Shown here: one piece after another, positions 42,675 to 50,796 of the stretch
Position numbering within the stretch: position 1 is the stretch's first letter
Layout: each line of letters begins with the position of its first letter
Assembly: GCA_963822435.1 (NCBI GenBank)
Contig: CAWGHN010000006.1
Location: 62,001 to 126,000 of the forward strand
Source: JAUYQR01 sp963822435
GTDB lineage: Bacteria; Pseudomonadota; Alphaproteobacteria; Rhodobacterales; Rhodobacteraceae
Reading direction: 5' to 3'
DNA length: 64,000 nucleotides
Made by a program: the position numbers and the translations under genes
Notes under the pieces: generated by a model
Database searches by the model: none
What the model saw: only the letters and a program-made list of their open reading frames with translations
What the model was told of the DNA's origin: nothing

Positions 42675-43543
42675 CAACCCCAGGGTTTGCCCATCAGCCC
42701 TTGTGGGCGGAAGGCCAGGAACACCATCAGCGTCGCAAAGATGACGAGGTAGGTGATGTCACCGTAAGCGGCCAGAACGGTCAGTCCGACGCTTTCCATC
42801 ATGCCCAGGATGAAACCCCCGGCGATGGCACCAGAAATCACTCCGGCCCCGCCGATCATGATCATCAGGAACGCCTTGATCGAGGTCGGGCCGCCCATGC
42901 CAAGGTTGATGCCGGTGATCGTGACCAGAAGGCCGCCCACCAGCCCTGCCAGCATCGCACCCAGCGCAAAGCCGATCATGGAATACCGGTCCACATCGAC
43001 GCCCATCAGTTGCGCGGCCATCCTGTCCTGCGCCAGGGCGCGCATCGCGCGGCCGGTCTTGGAATACTGCATCAGCGCGATGAAGCCCGCGATCAGCGCC
43101 ACCGCCAGCACCCCGATCAGGATGCGGTCGTAGGGCATGATGATCCGCATGTCCCAGTTGAACACGCCATCGACGATCTTCGGCACGCCGCGTTGCTTTT
43201 CGCCAAACACCAGCAGGATCACGGCATCCAGAAAGAACGCGATGCCGGCTGCCAGCAGCATGGTGCTTTCGTCGCGTTTCGATTTGCGGATCACCGGGCG
43301 GAACAGGAACACCTCGATCAGCGCGCCCAGGACCGCAAGGATGATCGCCGAGGCCATCAGCCCAACGATGAACGGCAGGCCCCACTGGGCGACGACGGTG
43401 TAAGTCACAAACCCGCCAAAGACATACATCTGTCCGTGCGCGAAATTCAGCACGTTCATCAGCGAAAAGATCAGGGTCAGGCCCAGGGCGATCAGGGCGT
43501 ACTGGGCACCAAGATACAATCCGTTGGCAAGGATCTGTTCCAT
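42674..43543 (-). CDS. Branched-chain amino acid/amide ABC transporter permease (LivH type)
   Basis: 289-residue permease. LivH motifs: GLTLIFSLMNVLNFAHGQMYVFGGF at the N-terminus and the loop RAMRALAQDRMAAQLMGVDVDRY. ATG 43543 follows GGAGGG. The open frame upstream (to 43606) overlaps the gap after the binding-protein gene and is not family-like. Confidence 0.92.
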   Translation of the reverse strand: MEQILANGLYLGAQYALIALGLTLIFSLMNVLNFAHGQMYVFGGFVTYTVVAQWGLPFIVGLMASAIILAVLGALIEVFLFRPVIRKSKRDESTMLLAAGIAFFLDAVILLVFGEKQRGVPKIVDGVFNWDMRIIMPYDRILIGVLAVALIAGFIALMQYSKTGRAMRALAQDRMAAQLMGVDVDRYSMIGFALGAMLAGLVGGLLVTITGINLGMGGPTSIKAFLMIMIGGAGVISGAIAGGFILGMMESVGLTVLAAYGDITYLVIFATLMVFLAFRPQGLMGKPWG

Positions 43544-43616
43544 GCACGGCCCTCCGGTTGCTGTGGGGAAAGAAGGGCCGCCCGGCTTGGGGCGGCCCCA
43601 GGTCACACGGGGTAGA

Positions 43617-44804
43617 TCAATCGACCTGCGCCACGAACAGCGTCTCGAACGCGCCGTCCTTATAGACGTTCACAACCAGCGGCACCGAAACCTGACGCTT
43701 CTGGCCGAACGACGAGGAGCCGACGTATTTCAACTTGGCATCGCCGACCATATAGGGGTTCGGCGCCTCGAACGTGTCCATCGTGGCCTTGAAGGCTTCG
43801 ATGTCCTCGATGGCTGCGGGGTTCGCCGCCATCGTGGCAAGGATGTATTCCAGCGCATAGACCTTGGTGTTGGACTCGTCGTTGTATTCGCCGAACATCG
43901 CGGTGTAGCGGGTGACGAATTCCTTCATCATGTCGGACGCAAGTTCCGGTGTCGATGCGCCGCCAACCGAGATGAAGCCGTTCGCCAGTTCGCCCGCGCC
44001 TTCGGCCAGAACGGCGGCATCCTGCGCCGTTTCGGTAGAGATCAGCCCGGTATATCCCAGTTCGCGGGCCGAGCGGATCAGTTGTGGCGCGTTGGCAGGC
44101 GACACGCCGGACAGCACCAGAAGGTCAGGTGCGGTCTGGATCACCGGCAGCAGCACCGGGGTGAAATCGGTGGTGTCCATCTGGTAGGTCACGCTGTCGG
44201 ACACGACCTCGAGGCCCAGTTCGCGCGCTGCGGCAGCGCCGCTGTCACGCTGGCTCAGCGGGTCGGATTCGTTGCCCGCAACAAAGGCCACCTTCTTCAC
44301 GCCGTTGTTTTCCATCAGGTATTTGTAGATCGCCGGTCCCGATTGGTAGTTCGCAACCATGCCAAGGATCGCGTTCGAGGCGGGCGCGGTGTAAAGTTCC
44401 TTCGGGAAAGCGTAGGGGAAATACATGATGTTGTTCTGCTCGGCCACCGGGCGGACGGCAGCGGCGCCGTCATCGACGTTCGGGCCGACGACATAGTGGA
44501 TCCCAGCCTGCGCCATCTGCTCCATGCCCGCAATCGCGCGCTTGGGGTCTTTCTGGTCATCGAAGGACACGATCTCGATATCGTATTTCGTGCCGCCGAT
44601 CTCATAGCCGCCGGTTTCGTTGATCCACGCTGCGCGGGTTTCCATCGAGCGCTGGTTCGAGGTGCCCCAGGCCGCAGCCGGGCCAGAGGTAACGCCGACG
44701 AAACCGATCTTCAGAACCGGGTTTTCGGCATGCGCCGCGCCGAGCATCGCGATGCTGGCGACGGCGGCGAGTGCGGTGGTTTTTAGGAAGGAACGGCGAA
44801 GCAT
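43617..44804 (-). CDS. ABC transporter substrate-binding protein (HAAT type)
   Basis: 395-residue periplasmic binding protein of the hydrophobic amino acid/amide family. Signal peptide with Arg-Arg (MLRRSFLKTTALAAVASIAML) and AHA cleavage, then NPVLKIGFVGVTSGPAAAWG, INETGGYEIGGTKYDIEIVSFDDQ and IHYVVGPNVDDGAAAV. The RRSFLK start resembles a Tat signal but is common in this family. AGGGAG precedes ATG 44804. First gene of the binding protein-livHMGF-racemase operon, divergent from a GntR gene. Ligand unknown; a hydantoin, ureide or amide is plausible from the racemase. Confidence 0.9.
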   Translation of the reverse strand: MLRRSFLKTTALAAVASIAMLGAAHAENPVLKIGFVGVTSGPAAAWGTSNQRSMETRAAWINETGGYEIGGTKYDIEIVSFDDQKDPKRAIAGMEQMAQAGIHYVVGPNVDDGAAAVRPVAEQNNIMYFPYAFPKELYTAPASNAILGMVANYQSGPAIYKYLMENNGVKKVAFVAGNESDPLSQRDSGAAAARELGLEVVSDSVTYQMDTTDFTPVLLPVIQTAPDLLVLSGVSPANAPQLIRSARELGYTGLISTETAQDAAVLAEGAGELANGFISVGGASTPELASDMMKEFVTRYTAMFGEYNDESNTKVYALEYILATMAANPAAIEDIEAFKATMDTFEAPNPYMVGDAKLKYVGSSSFGQKRQVSVPLVVNVYKDGAFETLFVAQVD

Positions 44805-44874
44805 TGGCAAACTCCCTGTAAGCCGGATGGTTGTGTGCTGCCCCTGATCGGGGTTCTTGAGGCAATCAGATAAG

Positions 44875-44884
44875 TTGTTAACAA
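44875..44884. promoter_or_regulatory. TTGTTAACAA palindrome, candidate GntR operator
   Basis: Perfect 10-bp palindrome in the 181-base divergent region between the binding-protein gene and the GntR gene, flanked by GTTG on the left and CAAC on the right at slightly longer range. It is the most AT-rich and symmetric sequence in the region. Confidence 0.5.
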
Positions 44885-44985
44885 TCGTGTCAACAAAAAA
44901 GTCATACCCTGCATACAGACTTGCTGACACGCCTGTTGCTGGCTATCTATCGACAAGCAAACGCAATCGGAGTGTTTTTCGTCAG

Positions 44986-45699
44986 ATGACCGCCGCGCCC
45001 AATCCTGTTGTGAAAGACCTGTCGGGGGACGAGGCTGTTGAAGAAAGCATCGTCGAGCGCATCTTTTCAGCGGTTGTGGAACAGCGGTTGCCGCCTGGCA
45101 CCAAACTTTCCGAATCGGCGCTTTGTCAGGCGTTCGGCGTAGGCAGGATGCACATCCGCCGATCGCTCTTGTTGCTGTCCAGCCGTGAAGTCGTCGAACT
45201 GCTTCCGAACCGAGGTGCGTTCGTCGCCTCGCCCACCGCAAAACAGGCCCGTGAGGTCTTTGAGGCCCGCATGGCGCTGGAACCCACCATCGCACGCCTC
45301 GCGGTCGAACGCGCGACCGCCGAAGACATCGCCACCCTCTCGGCGCATCTGCAGATGGAGCATGACGCCCATCACAACGAAACCCGCCACGAGGCCATTC
45401 GCCTGTCGGGCCAGTTTCATATCCTGCTGGCGCAGATGGCCTCGAATGCCGTGATGCTGCGCATGATGAAGGAACTGGTGACGCGCACGTCGCTCATCAT
45501 CGGCATTTTCGGCGCGCCCAGCGTGGCCAACTGCCGCGATGATGACCACGAACTGATCCTGTCAGCCTTCAAGCAGCGCGACGCCCAGGCCGCCGCCAAC
45601 CTGATGGCAAATCACCTGCGCGAAATCGAAGGGTCGCTGAACCTCAACAGCAAGAACAGCGGCGCGGTAGACCTGGTGACCCTGTTTTCACGCGGCTAG
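44986..45699 (+). CDS. GntR/FadR-family regulator of the transporter operon
   Basis: 237-residue regulator. Winged helix domain residues ~20-85 (ESIVERIFSAVVEQRLPPGTKL, then ALCQAFGVGRMHIRRSLLLL) and an FCD domain (RMALEPTIARLAVERAT, GQFHILLAQMA, NCRDDDHELILSAF). The recognition helix has HIRRSL in place of the usual PVREAL, which may change specificity. ATG 44986 is chosen as the first start after the promoter-like region; the frame upstream is non-coding. Divergent from the ABC operon it presumably controls. Confidence 0.88.
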   Translation: MTAAPNPVVKDLSGDEAVEESIVERIFSAVVEQRLPPGTKLSESALCQAFGVGRMHIRRSLLLLSSREVVELLPNRGAFVASPTAKQAREVFEARMALEPTIARLAVERATAEDIATLSAHLQMEHDAHHNETRHEAIRLSGQFHILLAQMASNAVMLRMMKELVTRTSLIIGIFGAPSVANCRDDDHELILSAFKQRDAQAAANLMANHLREIEGSLNLNSKNSGAVDLVTLFSRG

Positions 45700-45790
45700 G
45701 TCAGGCGCGTTGCAAAGCGGTCTGACCGGCGAACCACGCCTGCCGCCAGCAGCGACGGTCGCCGCCAATCCCGCTTCGCATCCGCAACGC

Positions 45791-46618
45791 TCAGTGTGAC
45801 AGCAGGACCGGCAGGCGCAGATCCGTAAGCACACCCTTCGTCGCGCCACCCAGAATGAAATCCCGCAAGCGAGAGTGGCCAAATCCACCCATTGCCAGAA
45901 GCTGCGCTCCCTCGGAAACAGCTGTCTCTTGCAGCGCCGCCGCGATGGTTCGGCCGCCAAGCGTGACAATCACCGCCTTCGCCGGAAATCCGCGCCGTTC
46001 AAGAGCGGCGGCCAGAACCCCGGCACTGGCCGTGGTCCCAAGCGATTTCTCATCCTGCACGGTCACAACAGACACCCGGCCACCCTCGGCCAAAAGAGGA
46101 AGGGCATCGCACAGCGCCCGTGCCGCAACCCGGCTTCCGTCCCACGCGATGGCTATATGGTCCATCGAAGCGGCCTTTGCCGTCGCCGGGACAAGCACCA
46201 CCGGCACACCCGCACCGAACACCAGCGACTGGGCCATGTCCTGCGCCGAAACCGTGTCGGCAGACCACGGCAGCAGCGCAAGATCACAGGTCCGCGCCTC
46301 TGCCGCAGCCGCCTCGAGGGCCCCGCCCAGCATCACCTTGTGAGTGGCAACCGACGCTGTCGACGCCGTCCCTTCGATCAGCGTTTGCAGGCGCGCGCAC
46401 TCTGCCTTGCTGCGCTGTTCGACGGCTTGCGCCATGCCCTCGACATTGATCAGAAATCCGCTGATCGGTGACGCCGTCTTGGGAACGTCCACAGCGAACA
46501 GCGAAACCTGCAAGCCACAGTTCAATGCCGCTGCCAAGCCAACCGCCGCAGCGACCGCCGTGTCCGGCGGCGCTTCGGGATAGGTGTTCAGCGGCAGATA
46601 GGCGATGCGCTTGTGCAT
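45791..46618 (-). CDS. Universal stress protein, tandem UspA domains
   Basis: 275-residue soluble protein with two Usp folds. The second domain keeps the nucleotide-binding pattern (IAIAWDGSRVAARAL, then LLAMGGFGHSRLRDFILGGATKGVL); the first is degenerate. Such proteins accumulate under stress and bind ATP. GAGGAAT precedes ATG 46618. It is 34 bases downstream of the TerC stop and may be co-transcribed with it. Confidence 0.88.
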   Translation of the reverse strand: MHKRIAYLPLNTYPEAPPDTAVAAAVGLAAALNCGLQVSLFAVDVPKTASPISGFLINVEGMAQAVEQRSKAECARLQTLIEGTASTASVATHKVMLGGALEAAAAEARTCDLALLPWSADTVSAQDMAQSLVFGAGVPVVLVPATAKAASMDHIAIAWDGSRVAARALCDALPLLAEGGRVSVVTVQDEKSLGTTASAGVLAAALERRGFPAKAVIVTLGGRTIAAALQETAVSEGAQLLAMGGFGHSRLRDFILGGATKGVLTDLRLPVLLSH

Positions 46619-46652
46619 GGATATTCCTCGTCGTTGATCAAGACCGCCTTTG

Positions 46653-47663
46653 TCAGGACGGGTGAGTGGGGTCCGCCGCGTCGCCGCGGGTCTTCCACAG
46701 TGAATAGAAGATGCCCGACGCGATGATCCCGATGGTGATCGCCAGCGAAAGGTAGGGGTCGAACTTGCCGAAGAAGTAGCTGTAAAAACCCTTCAGCCCG
46801 ATGAACACCAGCACCAGAGCCAGCGCGTACTTCAAATAGTGGAAGCGATGCACCAAGGCGGCCAGCGCGAAGTAAAGCGCGCGCAAACCAAGGATCGCCA
46901 TGATGTTTGCCGTGTAGACGATGAAGGTGTCGGTGGTGATCAGAAAGATTGCCGGCACGGAATCCACCGCAAAAATCACGTCGGCAAAGTTGATCACAAC
47001 CAGCGCCACGAACAGCGGCGTTGCAAAGTACACCATCTTGTTGGTCACCGGATGCGGCTGGCGCACAAAGAACTTCTGGCCGTGCAGCTCCTTGGTCACG
47101 TTCATGACCTTCGACACCAACCCGACCATCGGGTTCTTCGACACGTCGGTCTCACCCTCCTGGGTGAACAGCATCTTGATGCCGGTGAAGGCCAGGAAGG
47201 CCGCAAAGACCAGCGTCATCCAGCTATAGTTGGACACCAGCTCTGCGCCGATCGCGATCATGATGCCCCGCAGCACGATCACGCCGATGATGCCCCAGAC
47301 AAGTGCGCGGTACTGGTATTTCCGCGGAATCGCGAAGTAGCCGAAAATCAGCGAAATGACGAAAACGTTGTCGATCGAGAGAACCTTCTCGATGATGTAG
47401 CCTTGGAAATACGAGGCGACCGGATTGGTTCCGTCACTGGTCACCAGCGTGCCGTTCTGCCAGGCCCACCAGATATATCCGCCAAAGGCGATCGAAATCA
47501 GGATGTAAAAGGCCGACAGCTTCAGGCTCTCGGCGACCCCGATCTCATGATCGTCCTTGTGCAATACGCCAAGGTCAAAGATCATCAGCGCGACCACGAT
47601 GGTCATGAACATCAGCCAAAGCCAAAGCGGCTTGTTGATCACTTCGTAGAAAAGAAAATCCAT
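46653..47663 (-). CDS. TerC/Alx-family membrane protein
   Basis: 336-residue protein with about nine membrane helices. TerC signature SIDNVFVISLIFGYFAIP with acidic residues in the membrane, and the second-repeat counterpart NFADVIFAVDSVPAIFLIT. Family members export or balance Mn2+ (Alx) or protect metallated exoenzymes, and some give tellurite resistance. The leader contains a strong hairpin (47744-47763). Confidence 0.9.
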   Translation of the reverse strand: MDFLFYEVINKPLWLWLMFMTIVVALMIFDLGVLHKDDHEIGVAESLKLSAFYILISIAFGGYIWWAWQNGTLVTSDGTNPVASYFQGYIIEKVLSIDNVFVISLIFGYFAIPRKYQYRALVWGIIGVIVLRGIMIAIGAELVSNYSWMTLVFAAFLAFTGIKMLFTQEGETDVSKNPMVGLVSKVMNVTKELHGQKFFVRQPHPVTNKMVYFATPLFVALVVINFADVIFAVDSVPAIFLITTDTFIVYTANIMAILGLRALYFALAALVHRFHYLKYALALVLVFIGLKGFYSYFFGKFDPYLSLAITIGIIASGIFYSLWKTRGDAADPTHPS

Positions 47664-48002
47664 GGCATTCCCGCGACTGTGCGTTGCTTGTGACGGGGAT
47701 GAGGTGGCAAGACAACAGGCCCCGATCTCTTAGCGCCGACATCACAGGCATTCAGATGCCTGTCAGAGGGGCCCGGTCGCCATCGCGGTGGTTAGGCGGT
47801 TTTCACAAATGCGTCAAGTGCCGTCGGGTGGCTGACCCGGACGGAGATTGGATGATCTGTGACGGCGCAGTGATCGCCCACGGCGTCCCGCATGTGTTTC
47901 ACGCGCCGGCAAGCGTGCTCGCGACCATCCCGCCCGAGCCGGAGTCCGATGTGGGTCGGGCTGCGCGGTTGCAGAGCGGCTCTGCCCCGCCCGCCTCACC
48001 GC
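47664..48002. other. Non-coding stretch upstream of TerC, with hairpin
   Basis: No gene is supported in this 339-base gap. A perfect 8-bp inverted repeat with a four-base loop, ACAGGCAT (47744-47751) and ATGCCTGT (47756-47763), lies 80 bases upstream of terC and would be in its leader if transcription begins further right. Alx-type genes often have a Mn-sensing leader, but I could not identify that motif here. A short plus-strand frame from 47684 is not convincing. Confidence 0.45.
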
Positions 48003-48905
48003 TCAGGCAAAGCCGAACTCGGCCTTCGTCCTTGCCACGAAATTGCGGACTGTCTTGCGCCCTTCCAGTTCGATCTGGCGAAGGTGGTCGGCCAGAAGAT
48101 TGCGGGTGGCGATTGCATGTTCGGTATCATCCACACCGAACGCCACGCCATACCGCGCGACCGGCCTGTCGGCGACCCAGGCCGCACGGGTCCGGTAGAT
48201 GCCGGGAACCACGATCGGCAGGCACCCGCAAAGAGCCGCGAATTGGGCATACATCGTCGCCTCATCATAACAGATGAACCGCGCACAGCGGTTGAAATAC
48301 CCGGCGATCGTTGCGTGGTCGAGGCCGTCCAGACAGATGTCACGGTCGGGGTCATGCAGGATCGGCTTTCCGGCCTGCTTGCGCACCATGTAACAGGTGC
48401 CGTGCCGATCCCTGTTGCCTCGGTCGGCATAGGCCGGATGCACCGAGAACAGATGCAGCAACGGCGCCCCACCGGTAAGCGTCACGTCATCACTGAAATC
48501 ACTCGCCTTGAAATAAAGGTCGTCCGGGCCAAAGCTGGTCGCCGTTCCCCTCAACTTCGGCGGGTACATCAGCCAGCGCACCACACGCTTTGCGCCAAGC
48601 GGATTGCCCGCGATCACCTCGGGGTAGACAACGATGGCATCGTGCGAAAGGTCGCTGGAACGTGCCAGCCGGGCTGCTGTGCCCGGCATCATCCCATCCC
48701 GGAAGGTTCGAACCATCCGGCGAAGCAAATCCGGCAGGTAGGACCGCCGCTTCCAGCGCATCGGCCAGATGACGGCGCGCTCTCCGATCCTGACCAGTTC
48801 GTCCGCCAGTGTATGCAGAAAGACGTTTCCGCCAGACGTGTCGTGGTAGCGCGGGGCGACGATGACATAGATTGGCCGCTGCAAAACCGACTTCGCCTCC
48901 GTCAT
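48003..48905 (-). CDS. Putative glycosyltransferase, WavQ-like
   Basis: 300-residue protein resembling WavQ-type proteins of lipopolysaccharide core clusters. The N-terminus (YVIVAPRYHDTSGGNVFLHTLADEL) is a GT-B-like first strand and glycine turn, and the C-terminal half (ARFICYDEATMYAQFAALCGCLPIVVPG) has the Glu-x7-Glu-like acceptor pattern of nucleotide-sugar binding. Terminal gene of the polysaccharide operon; ATG 48905 overlaps the aminotransferase stop (ATGA). Donor and acceptor unknown. Confidence 0.65.
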   Translation of the reverse strand: MTEAKSVLQRPIYVIVAPRYHDTSGGNVFLHTLADELVRIGERAVIWPMRWKRRSYLPDLLRRMVRTFRDGMMPGTAARLARSSDLSHDAIVVYPEVIAGNPLGAKRVVRWLMYPPKLRGTATSFGPDDLYFKASDFSDDVTLTGGAPLLHLFSVHPAYADRGNRDRHGTCYMVRKQAGKPILHDPDRDICLDGLDHATIAGYFNRCARFICYDEATMYAQFAALCGCLPIVVPGIYRTRAAWVADRPVARYGVAFGVDDTEHAIATRNLLADHLRQIELEGRKTVRNFVARTKAEFGFA

Positions 48906-50107
48906 GGGGTGTCGGCAAAGAATGTCAAAGCGGTGTCGATCACAAGATCACGCTGCGCGCGGGTCATGTTGTAAAAGACCGGCAGTCGCACCAGTCGACG
49001 GCTATCGCGTGTCGTTACCGCATCCTGCCCGACAAAGCGGCCGAACCTTCGGCCTGCGGGCGCGGAGTGCAGCGGGACATAGTGGGAAACCGCCAGCACG
49101 CCCTTGGCACGCGCCGCGGCGGCAAAGGCATCACGGTCGGCCTCGTCACGCAGTTTCATGTAAAAGATGTGGCCCGGCGCATAGGTGCCGGCCGGCGTCT
49201 CCTGCACCGTTATCCTGCCGGATGCGATGATGTCGGCGAAGGCGGTGCCATAGGTGTCGCAGATGGACCGGCGCTGGCGGGTGATCAGGTCAATCGCCGA
49301 TATCTGCGGCCAAAGATAGGCGGCACTGACGTCTGACATCAGAAAGCTGCTGCCGATATCCATCCATTCGTATTTGGCCACTTTACCGGCACGAAACGCG
49401 CCTCGGTTGGTTCCCTTTTCCCGCATGACCTGCGCACGCGCAAAAAGTGCGGGATCACGGACCCAGATCATCCCGCCCTCGCCGCCGCTGGTGAGGTTCT
49501 TGGTCTCGTGAAAGCTGAAGGCGCTGATGTCACCGATCGTGCCAAGCGGCCGGTCCCTCCAGCGGCCGCCAAGAGCATGCGCCGCGTCCTCGATAACAGC
49601 CAGCCCATGCGCAGTTGCCAATTCCATCACCCGGTCCATCTGGCACGCGACACCACCATAGTGGACCACGACAATGGCCCGCGTGCGTGGCGTGATTGCC
49701 GCTTCGATGCACGTCTCGTCGATGTTCATCGTGTCAGGCCTGACATCGACAAACACCGGGCGCGCACCGCGCAACACGAAAGCCGTAGCCGTCGAGGTGA
49801 AGGTGAAGCTGGGCATGATCACTTCGTCGCCGGGCGAAAGATCCAGCAGCATCGCCGCCATTTCCAGGGCGTGCGTTCCCGACGAAGTCAGCAAGACGTT
49901 GCCAGACCCGAGGTAACCTTCGGCGTAACCTTCACATCTTCGGCCGTAGGCGCCATCCCCCGACAAGCGTCCGCTGTGGATGGCGTCGATCACAAAACGG
50001 TCTTCCGACCCCAGGCGAGTCGCCAGATTGAACGGCACTTTCATCATGGGCTGGTCAGGATTCCCCGAAAGGCCTGAGCCAGCATCATCGGATAGAACCA
50101 AGTTCAT
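48902..50107 (-). CDS. wecE: dTDP-4-amino-4,6-dideoxygalactose transaminase
   Basis: PLP-dependent DegT/DnrJ/EryC1 aminotransferase that makes dTDP-Fuc4N from dTDP-4-keto-6-deoxyglucose. It matches RffA/WecE along its length: GDGAYGRRCEGY, LLTSSGTHALEMAAMLL, RPDTMNIDETCIEAAIT, the PLP lysine in FSFHETKNLTSGGEGG, REKGTNR and KYEWMDIGSSFLMSDVSAAYLW. ATG 50107 begins 4 bases after the preceding stop; a start at 50047 (MMKVPFN) would match the E. coli N-terminus better, so the first 20 residues are uncertain. Confidence 0.88.
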   Translation of the reverse strand: MNLVLSDDAGSGLSGNPDQPMMKVPFNLATRLGSEDRFVIDAIHSGRLSGDGAYGRRCEGYAEGYLGSGNVLLTSSGTHALEMAAMLLDLSPGDEVIMPSFTFTSTATAFVLRGARPVFVDVRPDTMNIDETCIEAAITPRTRAIVVVHYGGVACQMDRVMELATAHGLAVIEDAAHALGGRWRDRPLGTIGDISAFSFHETKNLTSGGEGGMIWVRDPALFARAQVMREKGTNRGAFRAGKVAKYEWMDIGSSFLMSDVSAAYLWPQISAIDLITRQRRSICDTYGTAFADIIASGRITVQETPAGTYAPGHIFYMKLRDEADRDAFAAAARAKGVLAVSHYVPLHSAPAGRRFGRFVGQDAVTTRDSRRLVRLPVFYNMTRAQRDLVIDTALTFFADTP

Positions 50108-50111
50108 GCTT

Positions 50112-50783
50112 TTACCGAGGTCCATAGTTCGGACGCACGACCCGCCCCGGATGCCCTGCAACAAGCGCGCGGGACGGAACGTCCTTGGTGACCAACGCCC
50201 CGGCTGCGACAAAGGCTCCGTCGCCAATTGCGACCCGATCAATGATCACCGCACCGGCGCCGATGGTGACCTGTTCGCCAATGCTGCAATGGCCGCAGAT
50301 CACCACGCCGGGATGAACCGTGCTGTAGTGGCCGATCTCGGTGTGGTGGCCGATCGCCACACGCCGACCGATGCGCACATGATCGCCGATGCACGAGAAC
50401 CCGGCAATGACGGTGGCTGCATCCACGGATACGCCCGGCCCCAGCACGCTGCGCTGCGATACGGTGCTTGACGGATGCACAAGGGTTGCAAACGCGAACC
50501 CTCGTTCCACCATTTCAACAATCCATGCGCGGCGTTTCGTGGTGCCGAGGATACAGATCAGATCATGCGACTGGCGCAAATCATCAATCGACCCCGCCCA
50601 GTAGACGGGTCTGCCAAGGATTTCCCGACGGTCGGCCGCCGGATCCAGGTTTTGCACGCATCCCGCCAGACGGACACCTGGAACCGTCTCGAACGCATCC
50701 ATGAAGACGTCGGCGTAATCGGTCGCCCCCAGAAGCAGGATAGGCTTCCCGCTTTCGGTGGCTGACCCTGCGTGTGCCGACAC
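50112..50783 (-). CDS. Sugar O/N-acyltransferase, NeuD-like (left-handed beta helix)
   Basis: 223-residue acyltransferase. N-terminal nucleotide-sugar-binding PglD/NeuD-like domain (KPILLLGATDYADVFMDAF), then hexapeptide repeats (HPSSTVSQRSVLGPG through VSVDAATVIAG, IGEQVTIGAGAVI, GDGAFVAAGALV). Catalytic His is in VAIGHHTEIGH. In tandem with WecE it is the natural enzyme to acylate the new 4-amino group. GTG 50783, 13 bases after the upstream stop, is preferred with AAAGAGG upstream; the longer frame overlaps the neighbouring gene. Confidence 0.8.
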   Translation of the reverse strand: MSAHAGSATESGKPILLLGATDYADVFMDAFETVPGVRLAGCVQNLDPAADRREILGRPVYWAGSIDDLRQSHDLICILGTTKRRAWIVEMVERGFAFATLVHPSSTVSQRSVLGPGVSVDAATVIAGFSCIGDHVRIGRRVAIGHHTEIGHYSTVHPGVVICGHCSIGEQVTIGAGAVIIDRVAIGDGAFVAAGALVTKDVPSRALVAGHPGRVVRPNYGPR

Positions 50784-50796
50784 CGCTTCAGCCTCT

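Noticed and set aside
47664..47800. Mn-sensing yybP-ykoY riboswitch upstream of terC
   Set aside because: A hairpin is present but the conserved loop sequences of that riboswitch could not be located by eye.
47684..48277. Plus-strand frame with a CVKC pair in the gap before the WavQ-like gene
   Set aside because: It runs antisense into a better supported gene, has no Shine-Dalgarno, and no family similarity that I can see.
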